A stretch of 64,000 nucleotides of DNA from Sutcliffiella horikoshii (GCF_021991925.1 NZ_RXZI01000002.1:186001-250000), one strand, 5' to 3'; positions 46,930 through 57,859 are shown, counted from the first letter of the stretch. Translations and numbers: made by a program. The notes: a model not told the origin generated them from the letters alone.

Positions 46930-47589
46930 ATGATGAAAAAACGTCAAGTACATGCATCCGTAAAAGACGAGCGGCTGATCGAGAAGCGCCGTGACCAGAT
47001 GATCAAAGGGGCGGTGAGCCTTTTTAAAGAAAAGGGCTTCCACCGCACGACAACAAGGGAAATTGCCAAAGAAGCCGGTTTTAGCATTGGCACACTTTAT
47101 GAATATATCAGAACGAAGGAAGATGTCCTCTATCTTGTCTGTGACCGGATTTATGACCAGGTGGGGGAGCGTCTGCAGGAGGAGCTCGATATGAAGCGGG
47201 GGAACCTGGAGAGCTTGAAGTCTGCGATCCGGTACTATTTTCGCGTCATGGATGAAATGCAGGATGAGGTCCTTGTCATGTATCAGGAGGCAAAGTCGCT
47301 ATCAAAAGATGCGCTTCCTTACGTGCTGAACAAGGAGCTTGCGATGGTGGCCATGTTTGAGCAGGTCATCCGTAACTGCATGACAGCAGAGGACATCGAC
47401 ATGAAAGAGCAGCAGATTCAATTGGTTGCCCATAATATTTTCGTACAGGGCCAGATGTGGGGATTCCGGCGCTGGGTGCTGCACAGGCACTTTGAGCTGG
47501 ATGCCTACATCGAGGGCCAGATTGAAATTTTAGTGCACGGACTTACAAAGGGGGAGAATGTGAAACATGGAAGTATATCGTCCAACTAA
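46930..47589 (+). CDS. TetR/AcrR family regulator of the acyl-CoA block
   Basis: 219 residues from ATG 46930 (AGGTGA upstream; GTG 46918 is an alternative). The HTH lies in [20 protein letters not shown] and [20 protein letters not shown]. The C-terminal ligand domain contains [20 protein letters not shown]. It sits between acdA and icmF and overlaps the icmF start by 23 bp, so expression is coupled. It is the obvious candidate repressor for the operators at 39046 and 41368, probably sensing an acyl-CoA; direct evidence is lacking. Confidence 0.88.
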   Translation: MMKKRQVHASVKDERLIEKRRDQMIKGAVSLFKEKGFHRTTTREIAKEAGFSIGTLYEYIRTKEDVLYLVCDRIYDQVGERLQEELDMKRGNLESLKSAIRYYFRVMDEMQDEVLVMYQEAKSLSKDALPYVLNKELAMVAMFEQVIRNCMTAEDIDMKEQQIQLVAHNIFVQGQMWGFRRWVLHRHFELDAYIEGQIEILVHGLTKGENVKHGSISSN

Positions 47590-50500
47590 CCATATTCGTT
47601 TTGTGACAGCTTCAAGTCTATTTGATGGGCATGACGCCTCGATCAACATCATGCGCCGCATCATCCAGGCGAGCGGTGCCGAGGTCATCCACCTTGGCCA
47701 CAACCGTTCCGTGGAAGAGATCGTGAACGCGGCGATCCAGGAGGATGTGCAGGGGATCGCGATTTCCTCTTATCAAGGGGGACATGTCGAATATTTTAAA
47801 TATATGTATGATTTGCTGAAGGAAAAAGGTGCCTCTCACATCCGCATTTACGGCGGTGGCGGCGGGGTCATCATTCCTAGTGAGATAAAAGAACTGCATG
47901 CATACGGGATCGCGCGCATCTTTTCACCAGAGGATGGCCGCGAGCATGGATTGCAAGGCATGATCAACTCGATGCTGAAGGAATGTGACTTTGTGACGGT
48001 CAAATCCCTTGGTGATGAAGTGGAGCTTCTTGATGCCGATAATCATCAGGCGATTGCGAAACTGATTACGTTGTCCGAGCTTCAGGTGACTTCTGACGAA
48101 GAGGTGGCCGCAACGGCCCAAACAGCCCTTGCAAAGGTAAAAGAAAAGCAGAAAACCGTGCCGGTCCTTGGGATCACAGGTACAGGTGGTGCGGGGAAAA
48201 GCTCGCTTACCGATGAACTGATCCGCCGATTCATAAATGAAGTACCGGATAAGAAGGTAGCGATTCTCTCCATCGATCCGACGAAGCAGAAAACAGGTGG
48301 CGCATTGCTTGGAGACCGCATCCGCATGAACGCCATATTTAACCCGCGTGTTTATATGCGTTCGCTTGCAACCCGTGGTTCTCGTTCCGAGCTTTCCTTG
48401 GCGATCCAAGATGCGATTGCTGTGACGAAAGCGGCTGGTTTTGACTTGATCATTGTCGAGACGAGCGGAATCGGGCAGGGCGATGCCGGGATCACAGAGA
48501 TCTGCGACATCTCGATGTATGTGATGACAAGCGAGTTCGGGGCACCTTCCCAGCTGGAAAAAATCGATATGATTGATTATGCAGATTTGATTGTCATTAA
48601 CAAGTACGAGCGCAAAGGCTCGGAGGACGCGAAGCGCCAGGTGCAAAAGCAGTACCAACGCAGCCGTCTTTTATGGGATAAAGAATTGGATGAAATGCCG
48701 GTGTATGGCACGATTGCGAGCCAGTTCAATGACCTTGGGACGAACACGCTTTTCGCCGCGTTGCTTGAGTTGATGAATGAAAAGACAGGTTCTTCGTACG
48801 CGTCTAGCCTGCCGACTTCTAAAGATGTGGAAAAGCAGAATGTGATCATTCCGAATGATCGCCGCTATTATTTACGTGAGATCAGTGACACTGTCCGCAA
48901 CTATCATAAGATGGCTGCTGAACAGGTCGAGTTAGCACGGAAATTGTTCCAGTTGGATGGGGCGATGGAAGCTGCCGGTGGTGCTGGAAACGAGGAGCTC
49001 GTTGCTTCACTAGCGGAGCTTCGCCGTGAATACGAGGAAAAACTGACGAGTGACTCCCGCAAAATTTTGGCTGGCTGGGAAGAGAAGAAGGAGAAATACT
49101 CCGGTGACCAGTTTGTCACAAAAATCCGTGACAAGGAAATTATCACAAAACTTACCACGAAAACCCTGTCCGGCTTAAAAATTCCAAAAGTGGTCCTGCC
49201 AAAATATGTGGACTATGGGGAGATTTTGAAGTGGGTATACCGCGAAAATGTACCTGGAGAATTCCCTTATACAGCAGGGGTGTTCCCGTTCAAACGTGAG
49301 GGCGAGGATCCGAAGCGCCAGTTTGCTGGAGAAGGCACACCTGAGCGCACAAACCGCCGCTTCCATTATTTAAGCAAGGATGACGATGCGAAGCGCTTAA
49401 GTACAGCATTCGATTCGGTTACCTTGTACGGGGAAGATCCGGCAGAACGTCCGGACATCTACGGGAAAGTCGGGAACAGCGGTGTGAGCATCTGTACCCT
49501 TGATGACATGAAAAAGTTATATGCAGGCTTTGACCTGTGTGCGCCTAGTACGTCTGTTTCGATGACCATTAACGGTCCGGCGCCTGTTATTTTGGCGATG
49601 TTTATGAACACGGCGATCGATCAGCAGGTGCAAAAGCGAGAAGAGGAGCTTGGACGTGTGTTATCGGTGGAAGAGTTTGCTGAAGTTCGTGCTGTGACCA
49701 TGCAGACGGTGCGCGGAACGGTGCAGGCGGATATTTTAAAAGAAGACCAAGGCCAGAATACGTGCATTTTCTCGACGGAGTTTGCGCTTCGTGTGATGGG
49801 CGATATCCAGCAGTACTTTATCGATAAAAAAGTGCGCAATTACTATTCTGTTTCGATTTCTGGCTACCATATTGCTGAAGCTGGCGCGAATCCGATTACA
49901 CAATTGGCGTTCACACTTGCCAATGGCTTCACCTATGTTGAGTACTACTTGAGCCGTGGCATGAAAATTGATGACTTTGCACCGAACTTATCGTTCTTCT
50001 TCAGTAACGGGCTTGATGCAGAATACACGGTGATCGGTCGCGTGGCACGCCGCATCTGGGCAACGGTCATGAAAAATAAATATGGTGCCAATGAGCGCAG
50101 CCAGAAGCTGAAGTATCATATTCAGACGTCCGGTCGTTCCTTGCACGCGCAGGAAATCGACTTCAATGATATCCGTACGACGCTGCAGGCCTTGATGGCG
50201 CTTCAGGACAACTGTAACTCGTTGCATACAAATGCCTATGATGAGGCGATTACAACGCCGACAGAAGAGTCTGTGCGCCGTGCGATGGCGATTCAGATGA
50301 TCATCACAAAAGAACACGGATTGGCGAAAAATGAGAATCCATTACAGGGTGCCTTTGTGGTGGAAGAGCTGACAGATCTTGTGGAAGAAATGGTGCTGCA
50401 GGAGTTTGAACGCTTGAATGACCGCGGTGGCGTACTTGGTGCGATGGAAACGCAATATCAGCGTGGGAAGATCCAGGATGAGTCCATGTACTATGAGATG

Positions 50501-50818
50501 AAAAAACATACAGGGGAGCTTCCGATCATCGGGGTGAACACGTATAAAAATCCGAATCCACCTTCTGAAGACGATTTGAATGACATCGAGCTTGCCCGTT
50601 CGACGGAAGAGGAGAAGCAAACGCAGATCCGAAACCTTGCAGCGTTCCAAGAGCGAAATGCCGCGGAAGTGGAAGAGGCCTTGAAGAGATTGAAGCAGGT
50701 GGCCATAAGCGGAGGAAACATCTTTGAAGAACTGATGGAAACCGTCCGCGTCGCAAGCCTCGGCCAGATCACCACAGCCCTCTACGAAGTCGGCGGCCAA
50801 TTCAGACGGAATATGTAA
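47567..50818 (+). CDS. icmF: Fused isobutyryl-CoA mutase IcmF
   Basis: 1083 residues in three parts, the IcmF design. Residues 1-140 bind coenzyme B12 ([34 protein letters not shown]). Residues ~195-430 are a MeaB-like G-protein chaperone with P-loop [13 protein letters not shown] at 202-214. Residues ~550-1083 are the mutase barrel ([56 protein letters not shown]). It interconverts isobutyryl- and n-butyryl-CoA (some also isovaleryl/pivalyl-CoA), feeding the mmg enzymes. GGGGGAG precedes ATG 47567, inside the regulator gene. Confidence 0.95.
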   Translation: MEVYRPTNHIRFVTASSLFDGHDASINIMRRIIQASGAEVIHLGHNRSVEEIVNAAIQEDVQGIAISSYQGGHVEYFKYMYDLLKEKGASHIRIYGGGGGVIIPSEIKELHAYGIARIFSPEDGREHGLQGMINSMLKECDFVTVKSLGDEVELLDADNHQAIAKLITLSELQVTSDEEVAATAQTALAKVKEKQKTVPVLGITGTGGAGKSSLTDELIRRFINEVPDKKVAILSIDPTKQKTGGALLGDRIRMNAIFNPRVYMRSLATRGSRSELSLAIQDAIAVTKAAGFDLIIVETSGIGQGDAGITEICDISMYVMTSEFGAPSQLEKIDMIDYADLIVINKYERKGSEDAKRQVQKQYQRSRLLWDKELDEMPVYGTIASQFNDLGTNTLFAALLELMNEKTGSSYASSLPTSKDVEKQNVIIPNDRRYYLREISDTVRNYHKMAAEQVELARKLFQLDGAMEAAGGAGNEELVASLAELRREYEEKLTSDSRKILAGWEEKKEKYSGDQFVTKIRDKEIITKLTTKTLSGLKIPKVVLPKYVDYGEILKWVYRENVPGEFPYTAGVFPFKREGEDPKRQFAGEGTPERTNRRFHYLSKDDDAKRLSTAFDSVTLYGEDPAERPDIYGKVGNSGVSICTLDDMKKLYAGFDLCAPSTSVSMTINGPAPVILAMFMNTAIDQQVQKREEELGRVLSVEEFAEVRAVTMQTVRGTVQADILKEDQGQNTCIFSTEFALRVMGDIQQYFIDKKVRNYYSVSISGYHIAEAGANPITQLAFTLANGFTYVEYYLSRGMKIDDFAPNLSFFFSNGLDAEYTVIGRVARRIWATVMKNKYGANERSQKLKYHIQTSGRSLHAQEIDFNDIRTTLQALMALQDNCNSLHTNAYDEAITTPTEESVRRAMAIQMIITKEHGLAKNENPLQGAFVVEELTDLVEEMVLQEFERLNDRGGVLGAMETQYQRGKIQDESMYYEMKKHTGELPIIGVNTYKNPNPPSEDDLNDIELARSTEEEKQTQIRNLAAFQERNAAEVEEALKRLKQVAISGGNIFEELMETVRVASLGQITTALYEVGGQFRRNM

Positions 50819-50898
50819 TTAAGAAAAAAAGAAGCTAGGGAGACACAGGCTTCCCTGGCCAGGCTAACTATATAGAATTCGACGTGGAGAGAGAAATA

Positions 50899-50923
50899 CC
50901 TTTGGGGGTCTGACCCCCCTTTG
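50899..50923. repeat. REP palindrome after icmF
   Basis: CCTTTGGGGG-TCTGA-CCCCCCTTTG with the same TTCGACGTGGAGAG lead as the copy at 21242; a likely terminator for icmF. Confidence 0.7.
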
Positions 50924-51085
50924 TTGTTTTTTTCTCTTTTTTATCCGTTTTTCAATTTTTTGAGGGAAAGATTTATTTTATGCTGGATTAAACATTGGTA
51001 TTTTGTTTATAATGAGTGGTATGGATTTTTCTAGGAATTGCTATGATTATTGTCTTTTTACATATATAGAAAGGATGTGCAGACA

Positions 51086-51649
51086 TTGGCATTAAACCAT
51101 TTAACGGCAGAAGAAGTGCAAGAGATGTCATTGATCGAAATCGCTACTGCTTTATTTAACGAACAGAAGCAGTCTGTGACTTTTGGCGAACTAATTACGG
51201 AGATCAAGAAAATCACCGGTTTTACAGATGAAGATCTTAAGGGCAAGTTGTCTCAGTTCTATACGGACCTGAACATTGACGGCCGTTTCATTTGTATTGG
51301 AGAAAACCAATGGGGACTTCGTGCATGGTATCCTTATGATCAAATAGAAGAAGAAACAACCCCTCAGGTTAAGGCGAAGTCCAAAAAGAAGAAGAAGGCT
51401 GCAGATGAGGACGATATCGATGCAGACGAATTCGATGAGTTGGATGAAGAAGAATTGGAATTCGACGATTTGGATGATTATGAAGAGGATGAAGTCGAAG
51501 AGGAAGACTTTGACGATGCCGATGATGATGATGCAGACGAAGATGATGACGAAGAGTTTGAAGAAGACCTGATCGAAGACGACGAGTACGAACTTGAAGA
51601 CGATGAGGAAGAAGAAGAAGTGGATGAGGATGAGGAAGAAAACCTTTAA
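51086..51649 (+). CDS. rpoE: RNA polymerase delta subunit
   Basis: 187 residues. The N-terminal HARE-HTH domain includes EEVQEMSLIEIATALFNEQK, SQFYTDLNIDGRFICIGENQ and WGLRAWYPYDQ, and the C-terminal half is an almost unbroken acidic Asp/Glu tail. Delta speeds RNAP recycling and selectivity. The start is a TTG at 51086, with AAAGGATG eight bases upstream; upstream residues in the open frame are not conserved. Followed by a strong terminator. Confidence 0.94.
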   Translation: MALNHLTAEEVQEMSLIEIATALFNEQKQSVTFGELITEIKKITGFTDEDLKGKLSQFYTDLNIDGRFICIGENQWGLRAWYPYDQIEEETTPQVKAKSKKKKKAADEDDIDADEFDELDEEELEFDDLDDYEEDEVEEEDFDDADDDDADEDDDEEFEEDLIEDDEYELEDDEEEEEVDEDEEENL

Positions 51650-51657
51650 TCGCCACT

Positions 51658-51699
51658 AAAAAAACACTCCCCGGGACGAAACGCGGGGAGTGTTTTTTT
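51658..51699 (+). terminator. Terminator after rpoE
   Basis: AAAAAACACTCCCCG / CGGGGAGTGTTTTTT stem with a 10-nt loop. Confidence 0.92.
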
Positions 51700-51893
51700 A
51701 GGCTCTTTTCTCAAAGATTGTTGTTATTCACTAGTAAAAAGTCGGCAGTTGGACTTTTTACTGCTTAGATACTTTAAAAAATGGAACAAAATTTAGTGCG
51801 GAAGGGAAAAGAGCACGACATTAAGGTATATAACGAGTTGGTTCATAAGCGTAAAAGCAACAAAGTTTACGAAAAGAGCCTTTTTCTATTGAA
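51699..51893. mobile_element. GGCTCTTTTCTCA-family element (copy R4)
   Basis: About 195 bp, starting at the T run of the rpoE terminator (TAGGCTCTTTTCTCAAAG) and ending ACGAAAAGAGCCTTT; contains the AAAAAGTCGGCAGTTGGACT hairpin. Confidence 0.75.
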
Positions 51894-51961
51894 TCCACCA
51901 ACAGTGGGAACTTTTTCTTTCATCATACGTAGAAAAGAAAAAGTAACCAAAGAGGGGGAGT

Positions 51962-52171
51962 ATGGTGAAAAAACATACGACGTTAGGAAAAGTGACGTAT
52001 TGGATTGGTTTTCTTTTTTTTATATTTGGTTTTTTTATCAGGTTTGAGATGCTGGACTACTTTGTCCTTGTCCCGAGCAGCTCGATAGCTACCGCGTATA
52101 TTTTTATCGGCATTTCGCTCCTTTTATCGTCGAATTTCATGATTAAGGGGAAGAAGAGTGAAAATTCGTAA
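51962..52171 (+). CDS. Small two-helix membrane protein
   Basis: 69 residues from ATG 51962 with AGAGGGGGAG directly upstream. Two hydrophobic helices (VTYWIGFLFFIFGFFI and IATAYIFIGISLLLSSNFMI) flanked by Lys, with a Lys-rich C-terminus. I do not recognise a family. It lies between repeat R4 and the pyrG promoter. The good ribosome binding site and charge pattern argue that it is a real gene; no own promoter or terminator is evident. Confidence 0.6.
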   Translation: MVKKHTTLGKVTYWIGFLFFIFGFFIRFEMLDYFVLVPSSSIATAYIFIGISLLLSSNFMIKGKKSENS

Positions 52172-52185
52172 GTTGATTACAGTCC

Positions 52186-52214
52186 TTGACTTTTGCCCCT
52201 CAACTAGGTAGAAT
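52186..52214 (+). promoter_or_regulatory. Sigma-A promoter of pyrG
   Basis: TTGACT (52186-52191), 17-bp spacer, TAGAAT (52209-52214). Transcription would start at G52222 in GGGCTCC. Confidence 0.85.
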
Positions 52215-52221
52215 CTTTTTT

Positions 52222-52306
52222 GGGCTCCTTAAAAAAGGACACGTATGATTTGTTAAACATATACACGCTCCCCTTGCTGCAAATGCTGGCAAGTGGGGCG
52301 TTTTTT
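52222..52306 (+). promoter_or_regulatory. pyrG leader: CTP-sensing reiterative-transcription attenuator
   Basis: The predicted transcript begins GGGCUCC, seven bases past the -10. In B. subtilis this start lets RNAP add extra G's when CTP is scarce; the poly-G then pairs with a pyrimidine-rich arm of the terminator. Here the terminator is CGCTCCCCTTGC / GCAAGTGGGGCG (52266-52300) plus six T, and its 5' arm CTCCCCTT is the expected poly-G target. Confidence 0.85.
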
Positions 52307-52369
52307 ATTTTATTAGTGAATAAACATCCATATGCTGTACCTGAGAAATTAGGGGCAGCTTCATTTTTT

Positions 52370-52455
52370 AATGGCTGTTTTCGTAAACTTTATTGCTATT
52401 ACGTATTTTTAAATCATCTAGTGAATAGCAACAATCTTTGAGAAAAGAGCCTTTT
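52370..52455. mobile_element. Short palindromic GGCTCTTTTCTCA-family element in the pyrG leader (copy R5)
   Basis: 86 bp, nearly self-complementary: ATGGCTGTTTTCGTAAAC..TTGCTATTAC at the left against GTGAATAGCAACAATC..GAGAAAAGAGCC at the right. It lies between the pyrG attenuator and the coding region; the rest of the 264-bp downstream leader is AT-rich. Confidence 0.7.
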
Positions 52456-52542
52456 TAATAAATGAATTTCGTGTTTTTGACTAATGATAAAAATGTTAAA
52501 TGCCTCTCAAGAAGCATGTTCGTTACTTATTACTATTTTTAA

Positions 52543-54183
<1,641 letters not shown>

Positions 54184-54197
54184 TTCTAAAGACATAC

Positions 54198-54232
54198 AAA
54201 AAGCTCAGAGTTCCTATGCTCTGAGCTTTTTT
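54198..54232. terminator. Terminator between pyrG and the convergent YwqK-like gene
   Basis: Stem AAAAGCTCAGAG / CTCTGAGCTTTT, 8-nt loop, A run on one side and T run on the other, so it can work both ways. Confidence 0.9.
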
Positions 54233-54236
54233 CATA

Positions 54237-54515
54237 TTATTTATCACGATTCGTGACTTTGTATTTCTCACCTTTGCCATCATAGGTGATCCATTCCCCA
54301 ACAGGCTCGCCCTTCTCAAAATACCCAGACCGCTTGATGGTCCCATCGGCACGATACCACTCCCAATAGCCTTCTGGTTGATCCCCAGACAGTTTCCCCT
54401 TAGACCAAATGGTTTTGCCGTTTGCATGGTACTTTATTGTGTACCCATCGATCACTTCTAATGGTTTTTCTATTACTCCATTTTCCGTTTTTATATCACA
54501 CTTTTTGTTTTCCAT
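54237..54515 (-). CDS. YwqK/MORN-repeat-like small protein
   Basis: 92 residues. The repeat pattern GKTIWSKGKLSGDQPEGYWE, WYRADGTIKRSGYFEKGEPV, GEWITYDGKGEKY is that of MORN-like YwqK family proteins, some of which are antitoxins of LXG-type toxins; no toxin gene is adjacent, so the antitoxin role is not claimed. ATG 54515 is used because it follows the GNAT stop (TAAGGATG), suggesting coupling; an upstream in-frame ATG at 54536 overlaps the GNAT gene. Confidence 0.7.
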   Translation of the reverse strand: MENKKCDIKTENGVIEKPLEVIDGYTIKYHANGKTIWSKGKLSGDQPEGYWEWYRADGTIKRSGYFEKGEPVGEWITYDGKGEKYKVTNRDK

Positions 54516-54517
54516 CC

Positions 54518-55063
54518 TTATCGCTTTGCCTCCCATTCATATAAACAATGCGCATCCACTATGTCTAATAGCTTAAACTCGTGCGTCTCATAAAACTCTC
54601 GGAGCTTCTCACTGCCCGCCACACAATCTAACCGAATCTTGTCATAGCCTAACTCTTCCACATGCTGCTTGATCCATCCCACGAGGTAGTCTCCAAGTCC
54701 CTCGCCTTTATATTCAAGAGCAACAGCTAGCTTATGTAGATAAACCGTACCCTGGGCATCCTCTTGTCCCCACAGGTGAACATCCCACTCTTCCTGCGTA
54801 TCTGACAGCATAAAGGTAGCCGCCGCTTGAGGCGCGGGTGCAGCCTGATTCAGGTGGTTGCTCGTTACGTTTACCTTATAAAATGACCCCTTTGCCACGA
54901 GCTCTAAAATCTCCTCGTCCTCTTGTCCAGTAAGGAGGAAGCCCCACTGTTTGGAACCCTTCCGTTGTAAGTCAATAGCGCGGCTTTTCAGCAACTCTAC
55001 TATTTGCGGCCCATCTCCGGGTGTCGCTTTATCTATTAACAAATATTGATTTAAATTTAACAC
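54518..55063 (-). CDS. GNAT family N-acetyltransferase
   Basis: 181 residues. The acetyl-CoA-binding core LAVALEYKGEGLGDYLVGWI and the C-terminal GYDKIRLDCVAGSEKLREFY are typical of GNAT fold proteins. An insertion rich in Ala/Pro (QAAPAPQAAATFML) precedes the core. Substrate unknown. The start is GTG 55063 with GGGAGG upstream. Coupled to the YwqK-like gene downstream. Not part of the standard B. subtilis pyrG-ywjG order, so likely an insertion. Confidence 0.82.
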   Translation of the reverse strand: MLNLNQYLLIDKATPGDGPQIVELLKSRAIDLQRKGSKQWGFLLTGQEDEEILELVAKGSFYKVNVTSNHLNQAAPAPQAAATFMLSDTQEEWDVHLWGQEDAQGTVYLHKLAVALEYKGEGLGDYLVGWIKQHVEELGYDKIRLDCVAGSEKLREFYETHEFKLLDIVDAHCLYEWEAKR

Positions 55064-55159
55064 TCTCGAAACCTCCCATGAAAAAATAACTTATGAGTTG
55101 TTTCGATAAATTTGGCCAATATCCTTTAAAATTTTTTTAAGATTACTCCCGGAGCATAG

Positions 55160-55330
55160 GACTGCCAATCCGAACGCCGCCTTACTTAGGGGGGAAACTA
55201 AGGAAACTGTCATCGTTGAGGCCAAACGGTGACAGAATAGTGGAGGAAAGTAGAGAGTGTCACCGAAGGAGCCGAACGCCGCCAAAGTAGGGGTTAACCT
55301 AAGAAAACTGCCACCGTACTAAATTGCGCT
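55160..55330. repeat. Degenerate ~50-bp quasi-repeats between ywjG and the GNAT gene
   Basis: CTGCCAATCCGAACGCCGCC (around 55169), CTGTCATCGTTGAGGCCAAA, GTGTCACCGAAGGAGCCGAA with GCCGCC, and CTGCCACCGT recur at about 45-53 bp, each followed by a TAGGGG..CTAAGGAAA-type segment. Takes up most of the 282-bp gap (upstream of the minus-strand GNAT gene). Confidence 0.55.
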
Positions 55331-55345
55331 ACCCAAAGTCTCTTC

Positions 55346-55888
55346 CTACTCCTGCTCCTCCAAAATCTCTGTTAAGGTAAAAGCCACCCCGTGGTAAACA
55401 TATAAAGCCACCATACTGGAAGGGAAACCGAAACGTTCCCCATCATCACCAGGGATCAAAGGCTTCTTCAGTTTCATGTCGATATGTACATCGGCCAAAT
55501 TTTCCAAGGTTTCCGCTTCTGTCGATTCCGTTGCATCAACCACCGTCGAAATTCCGACAATCTCAATGCCAAGCTCCTTCAATGCCTTTGCAGTACTGAT
55601 TGCTTCTTCATCTGTCGAAAAACGGGACACAATCAACGCACGATCTGTATCCGTAAGATCGTGATAGCTGTCCAGGTCTGATAAAAGTTTAGCCCCTGCA
55701 AGCGGCTCCGCTCCCTCTGTCGCCTCCGCCTCGATCGCTTTCATTTCTTTCACTCCATGCACATAAATCCTTCCATCCCCGACAGCCGCCTGAGCAAGCA
55801 ACCTAGCCGCATCCTCAAAGGCAAACTCCTCACTCGAACCAATCCTATTAAACACACCCTGCAACTGCGTCGTAAAAATCTTCAACAT
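55346..55888 (-). CDS. ywjG: YwjG family protein (DUF2529)
   Basis: 180 residues from ATG 55888; in-frame ATG/GTG codons three and four positions upstream are possible starts. Conserved text: FEDAARLLAQAAVGDGRIYV, DRALIVSRFSTDEEAISTAK and ERFGFPSSMVALYVYHGVAF. The middle resembles a SIS sugar-isomerase-type fold. Function unknown. Placed between pyrG and spo0F, on the opposite strand to both, as in B. subtilis. Confidence 0.85.
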   Translation of the reverse strand: MLKIFTTQLQGVFNRIGSSEEFAFEDAARLLAQAAVGDGRIYVHGVKEMKAIEAEATEGAEPLAGAKLLSDLDSYHDLTDTDRALIVSRFSTDEEAISTAKALKELGIEIVGISTVVDATESTEAETLENLADVHIDMKLKKPLIPGDDGERFGFPSSMVALYVYHGVAFTLTEILEEQE

Positions 55889-55997
55889 CCTAACCATCAC
55901 ACTCCATCACCAAATAAAATTACCTAAAATATCACTATTACCATTCCCCAAAACCCAACAAAAAGAAGGCAGTACGACATAAAGGGCAAAAATCCTA

Positions 55998-56016
55998 GAG
56001 GGGTCTGACCCCTTTT
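55998..56016. repeat. REP palindrome
   Basis: GAGGGGTCTGACCCCTTTT between divergent ywjG and spo0F; a second copy is at 56093-56110. Confidence 0.65.
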
Positions 56017-56038
56017 CGTTCCTCTTATTCCTACAAAT

Positions 56039-56046
56039 TTCGACAA
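56039..56046. promoter_or_regulatory. Spo0A box (0A box) upstream of spo0F
   Basis: TTCGACAA is the exact complement of the TTGTCGAA consensus. A weaker 0A-like GGTCGAAA lies at 56141, next to the sigma-H promoter. Confidence 0.6.
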
Positions 56047-56092
56047 CAACCAAGTCGGCCGGGGCCTTCTATGTCAAGGGGGAAAGTCCTGC

Positions 56093-56110
56093 CGGGGTCT
56101 GACCCCTTTT
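56093..56110. repeat. REP palindrome, second copy
   Basis: CGGGGTCTGACCCCTTTT, 95 bp from the previous copy; the two flank the 0A box at 56039. Confidence 0.65.
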
Positions 56111-56150
56111 GAAAATTTCCTCACTCCCAAAAAATTTCCCGGTCGAAAAA

Positions 56151-56178
56151 GGAGGAAATAAGACTATTATAGTAGAAT
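56151..56178 (+). promoter_or_regulatory. Sigma-H promoter of spo0F
   Basis: -35 GGAGGAAAT (56151-56159), 12-bp spacer, -10 GTAGAAT (56172-56178), a full match to RnAGGAwWW and RnnGAAT. Confidence 0.8.
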
Positions 56179-56226
56179 TAGGTGGGTGGATGGAAACGGA
56201 TTGATTATTTTTAGAGATGGGGTGTT

Positions 56227-56601
56227 ATGGTGGGTCAAAAATTACTGATTGTGGATGACCAGTATGGGATACGGATCTTGTTGAATGAAGTGTTCCAGAA
56301 GGAAGGTTATCAAACGTTTCAGGCAGCGAACGGTTACCAAGCATTAGATATCGTGGAAAAGCATTCACCGGACTTAGTATTGTTAGACATGAAGATCCCC
56401 GGGATGGACGGAATTGAGATTTTAAAGAGACTAAAAGCGATCAATTCCGATATCCAAGTCATCATCATGACCGCTTATGGAGAGTTGGATATGATTCAGG
56501 AATCCAAAGATCTCGGAGCGATTACGCATTTTGCCAAACCATTCGATATTGACGAAATCAGAGATGCGGTACGCAAAAACATGCCGCGTCACTCGGTCTG
56601 A
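56227..56601 (+). CDS. spo0F: Sporulation phosphorelay response regulator Spo0F
   Basis: 124 residues, a lone receiver domain. The acidic pocket (Asp10, Asp11), phospho-acceptor Asp54 ([13 protein letters not shown]), Thr82, His101 and Lys104 (HFAKPFD) are all at the B. subtilis positions. It accepts phosphate from sporulation kinases and passes it to Spo0B. Upstream sigma-H promoter and 0A box match the known positive loop. GATGGGG precedes the ATG. Terminator at 56658. Confidence 0.97.
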   Translation: MVGQKLLIVDDQYGIRILLNEVFQKEGYQTFQAANGYQALDIVEKHSPDLVLLDMKIPGMDGIEILKRLKAINSDIQVIIMTAYGELDMIQESKDLGAITHFAKPFDIDEIRDAVRKNMPRHSV

Positions 56602-56639
56602 AACGCAAGAATTCTTACTGAATATTAAAACATTTTAGG

Positions 56640-56653
56640 TGTTATCGCTTACA
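56640..56653 (-). promoter_or_regulatory. cre-like site between spo0F and fbaA
   Basis: TGTTATCGCTTACA is the exact complement of the cre found upstream of pta. It is 39 bp past spo0F and about 200 bp before fbaA. Confidence 0.5.
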
Positions 56654-56657
56654 TGGG

Positions 56658-56688
56658 AAAACGGCATGCTACAACAGTTGCCGTTTTT
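56658..56688 (+). terminator. Terminator after spo0F
   Basis: Stem AAAACGGCA / TGCCGTTTT, 12-nt loop, T run. Confidence 0.8.
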
Positions 56689-56860
56689 CTTCATAGTTGA
56701 TATGCTAGGTGTTGGATAAAAATCAACCGTCAAGTTTTGACTTTGTTCCTCCCTTATACATAACTGGTTTTCCATTTGGTCAAGCTAGTTTTGATATGGG
56801 TGATATTTTACAAACGGAAAAACTTTTCGGAGTGAATATAATACGAAGGAGGATGTTATT

Positions 56861-57718
56861 ATGCCTTTAGTTTCCATGACAGAAATGCTGAAAAAAGCAA
56901 ATGCAGAAGGCTATGCGGTAGGTCAGTTCAACCTGAACAACCTAGAGTTCACACAGGCAATTCTACAAGCGGCACAGGAGGAGAATTCACCAGTTATCCT
57001 TGGTGTTTCTGAAGGTGCGGCTCGTTATATGGGTGGCTTCAAAACAATCGTAGCATTAGTGAAAGCGTTAATGGAAGAGTACGGTGTGACTGTACCTGTA
57101 GCGATTCACTTAGACCACGGTTCAAGCTATGAGTCTTGTGCAAAAGCGATCCACGCTGGATTTACTTCTGTAATGATCGATGCTTCTCACCATCCATTTG
57201 AGGAGAATATTGAAACAACTTCCAAAGTTGTAGAATTAGCACACTTCCACGGAGTTTCTGTTGAGGCAGAGCTTGGTGTTGTAGGTGGACAAGAAGATGA
57301 CGTGATTGCGGATGGCGTAATCTATGCAGATCCACAAGAGTGTGAAGAGCTTGTAAAGCGCACAGGTATTGATTGCCTAGCTCCAGCTTTAGGTTCCGTC
57401 CACGGCCCTTACAAAGGCGAACCGAACCTTGGCTTCAAAGAGATGGAAGACATCAACAACCGTGCTGGTGTTCCTCTAGTACTTCACGGTGGAACTGGAA
57501 TCCCTACGCATGACATCCAAAAAGCGATCTCTTTTGGGACAGCTAAAATCAATGTAAACACAGAAAACCAAATTGCATCTGCAAAAGCAGTTCGTGAAAC
57601 ACTTGCTGCGAAAACAGAAGAGTACGATCCTCGTAAATACCTAGGGCCTGCTCGCGACGCAATCAAAGATACAGTAAAAGGCAAAATGCGCGAATTTGGA
57701 TCTTCCAACAAAGCGTAA
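56861..57718 (+). CDS. fbaA: Class II fructose-bisphosphate aldolase
   Basis: 285 residues. Zinc and active-site motifs: [14 protein letters not shown] (His83, Asp85, His86), [29 protein letters not shown] and [16 protein letters not shown]. It cleaves fructose 1,6-bisphosphate. CGAAGGAGG ribosome binding site. A TATAAT at 56836 lies too close upstream for a standard promoter with a clear -35, so the promoter is not assigned. Followed by a repeat and then tal. Confidence 0.97.
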   Translation: MPLVSMTEMLKKANAEGYAVGQFNLNNLEFTQAILQAAQEENSPVILGVSEGAARYMGGFKTIVALVKALMEEYGVTVPVAIHLDHGSSYESCAKAIHAGFTSVMIDASHHPFEENIETTSKVVELAHFHGVSVEAELGVVGGQEDDVIADGVIYADPQECEELVKRTGIDCLAPALGSVHGPYKGEPNLGFKEMEDINNRAGVPLVLHGGTGIPTHDIQKAISFGTAKINVNTENQIASAKAVRETLAAKTEEYDPRKYLGPARDAIKDTVKGKMREFGSSNKA

Positions 57719-57731
57719 ATCTTAGTTCCCC

Positions 57732-57859
57732 CTGTTGATTGAAGAGCAAGGTGTGAGACTCCTGAGGGAGATAGCGGTAGCTTGAGACCCCGCAGGCGCA
57801 GCCGAGGAGGCTCAAGCATCGCCCCTAGGAAAGCGAGCACCTGGAACGGAAATCAACAG
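57732..57859. repeat. Snap-back repeat core (copy H)
   Basis: 128 bp, ends CTGTTGATT and AATCAACAG perfectly inverted; internal GGTAGCTTGAGACCCCGCAG and GAGGAGGCTCAAGCATCGCC. The cleanest copy in the window; downstream of fbaA. Confidence 0.85.

Noticed and set aside
51781-52047. 88-residue plus-strand frame
   Set aside because: Lies mostly within repeat R4 and overlaps the better-supported small membrane protein in another frame.
52220-52441. 73-residue plus-strand frame over the pyrG leader
   Set aside because: It runs through the promoter start, the attenuator hairpin and repeat R5, and lacks a ribosome binding site.
54237-55063. Toxin-antitoxin pair formed by the YwqK-like protein and the GNAT protein
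   Set aside because: A GNAT toxin is usually paired with an RHH antitoxin (DUF1778) and YwqK with LXG toxins; neither partner fits, so only two separate calls are made.
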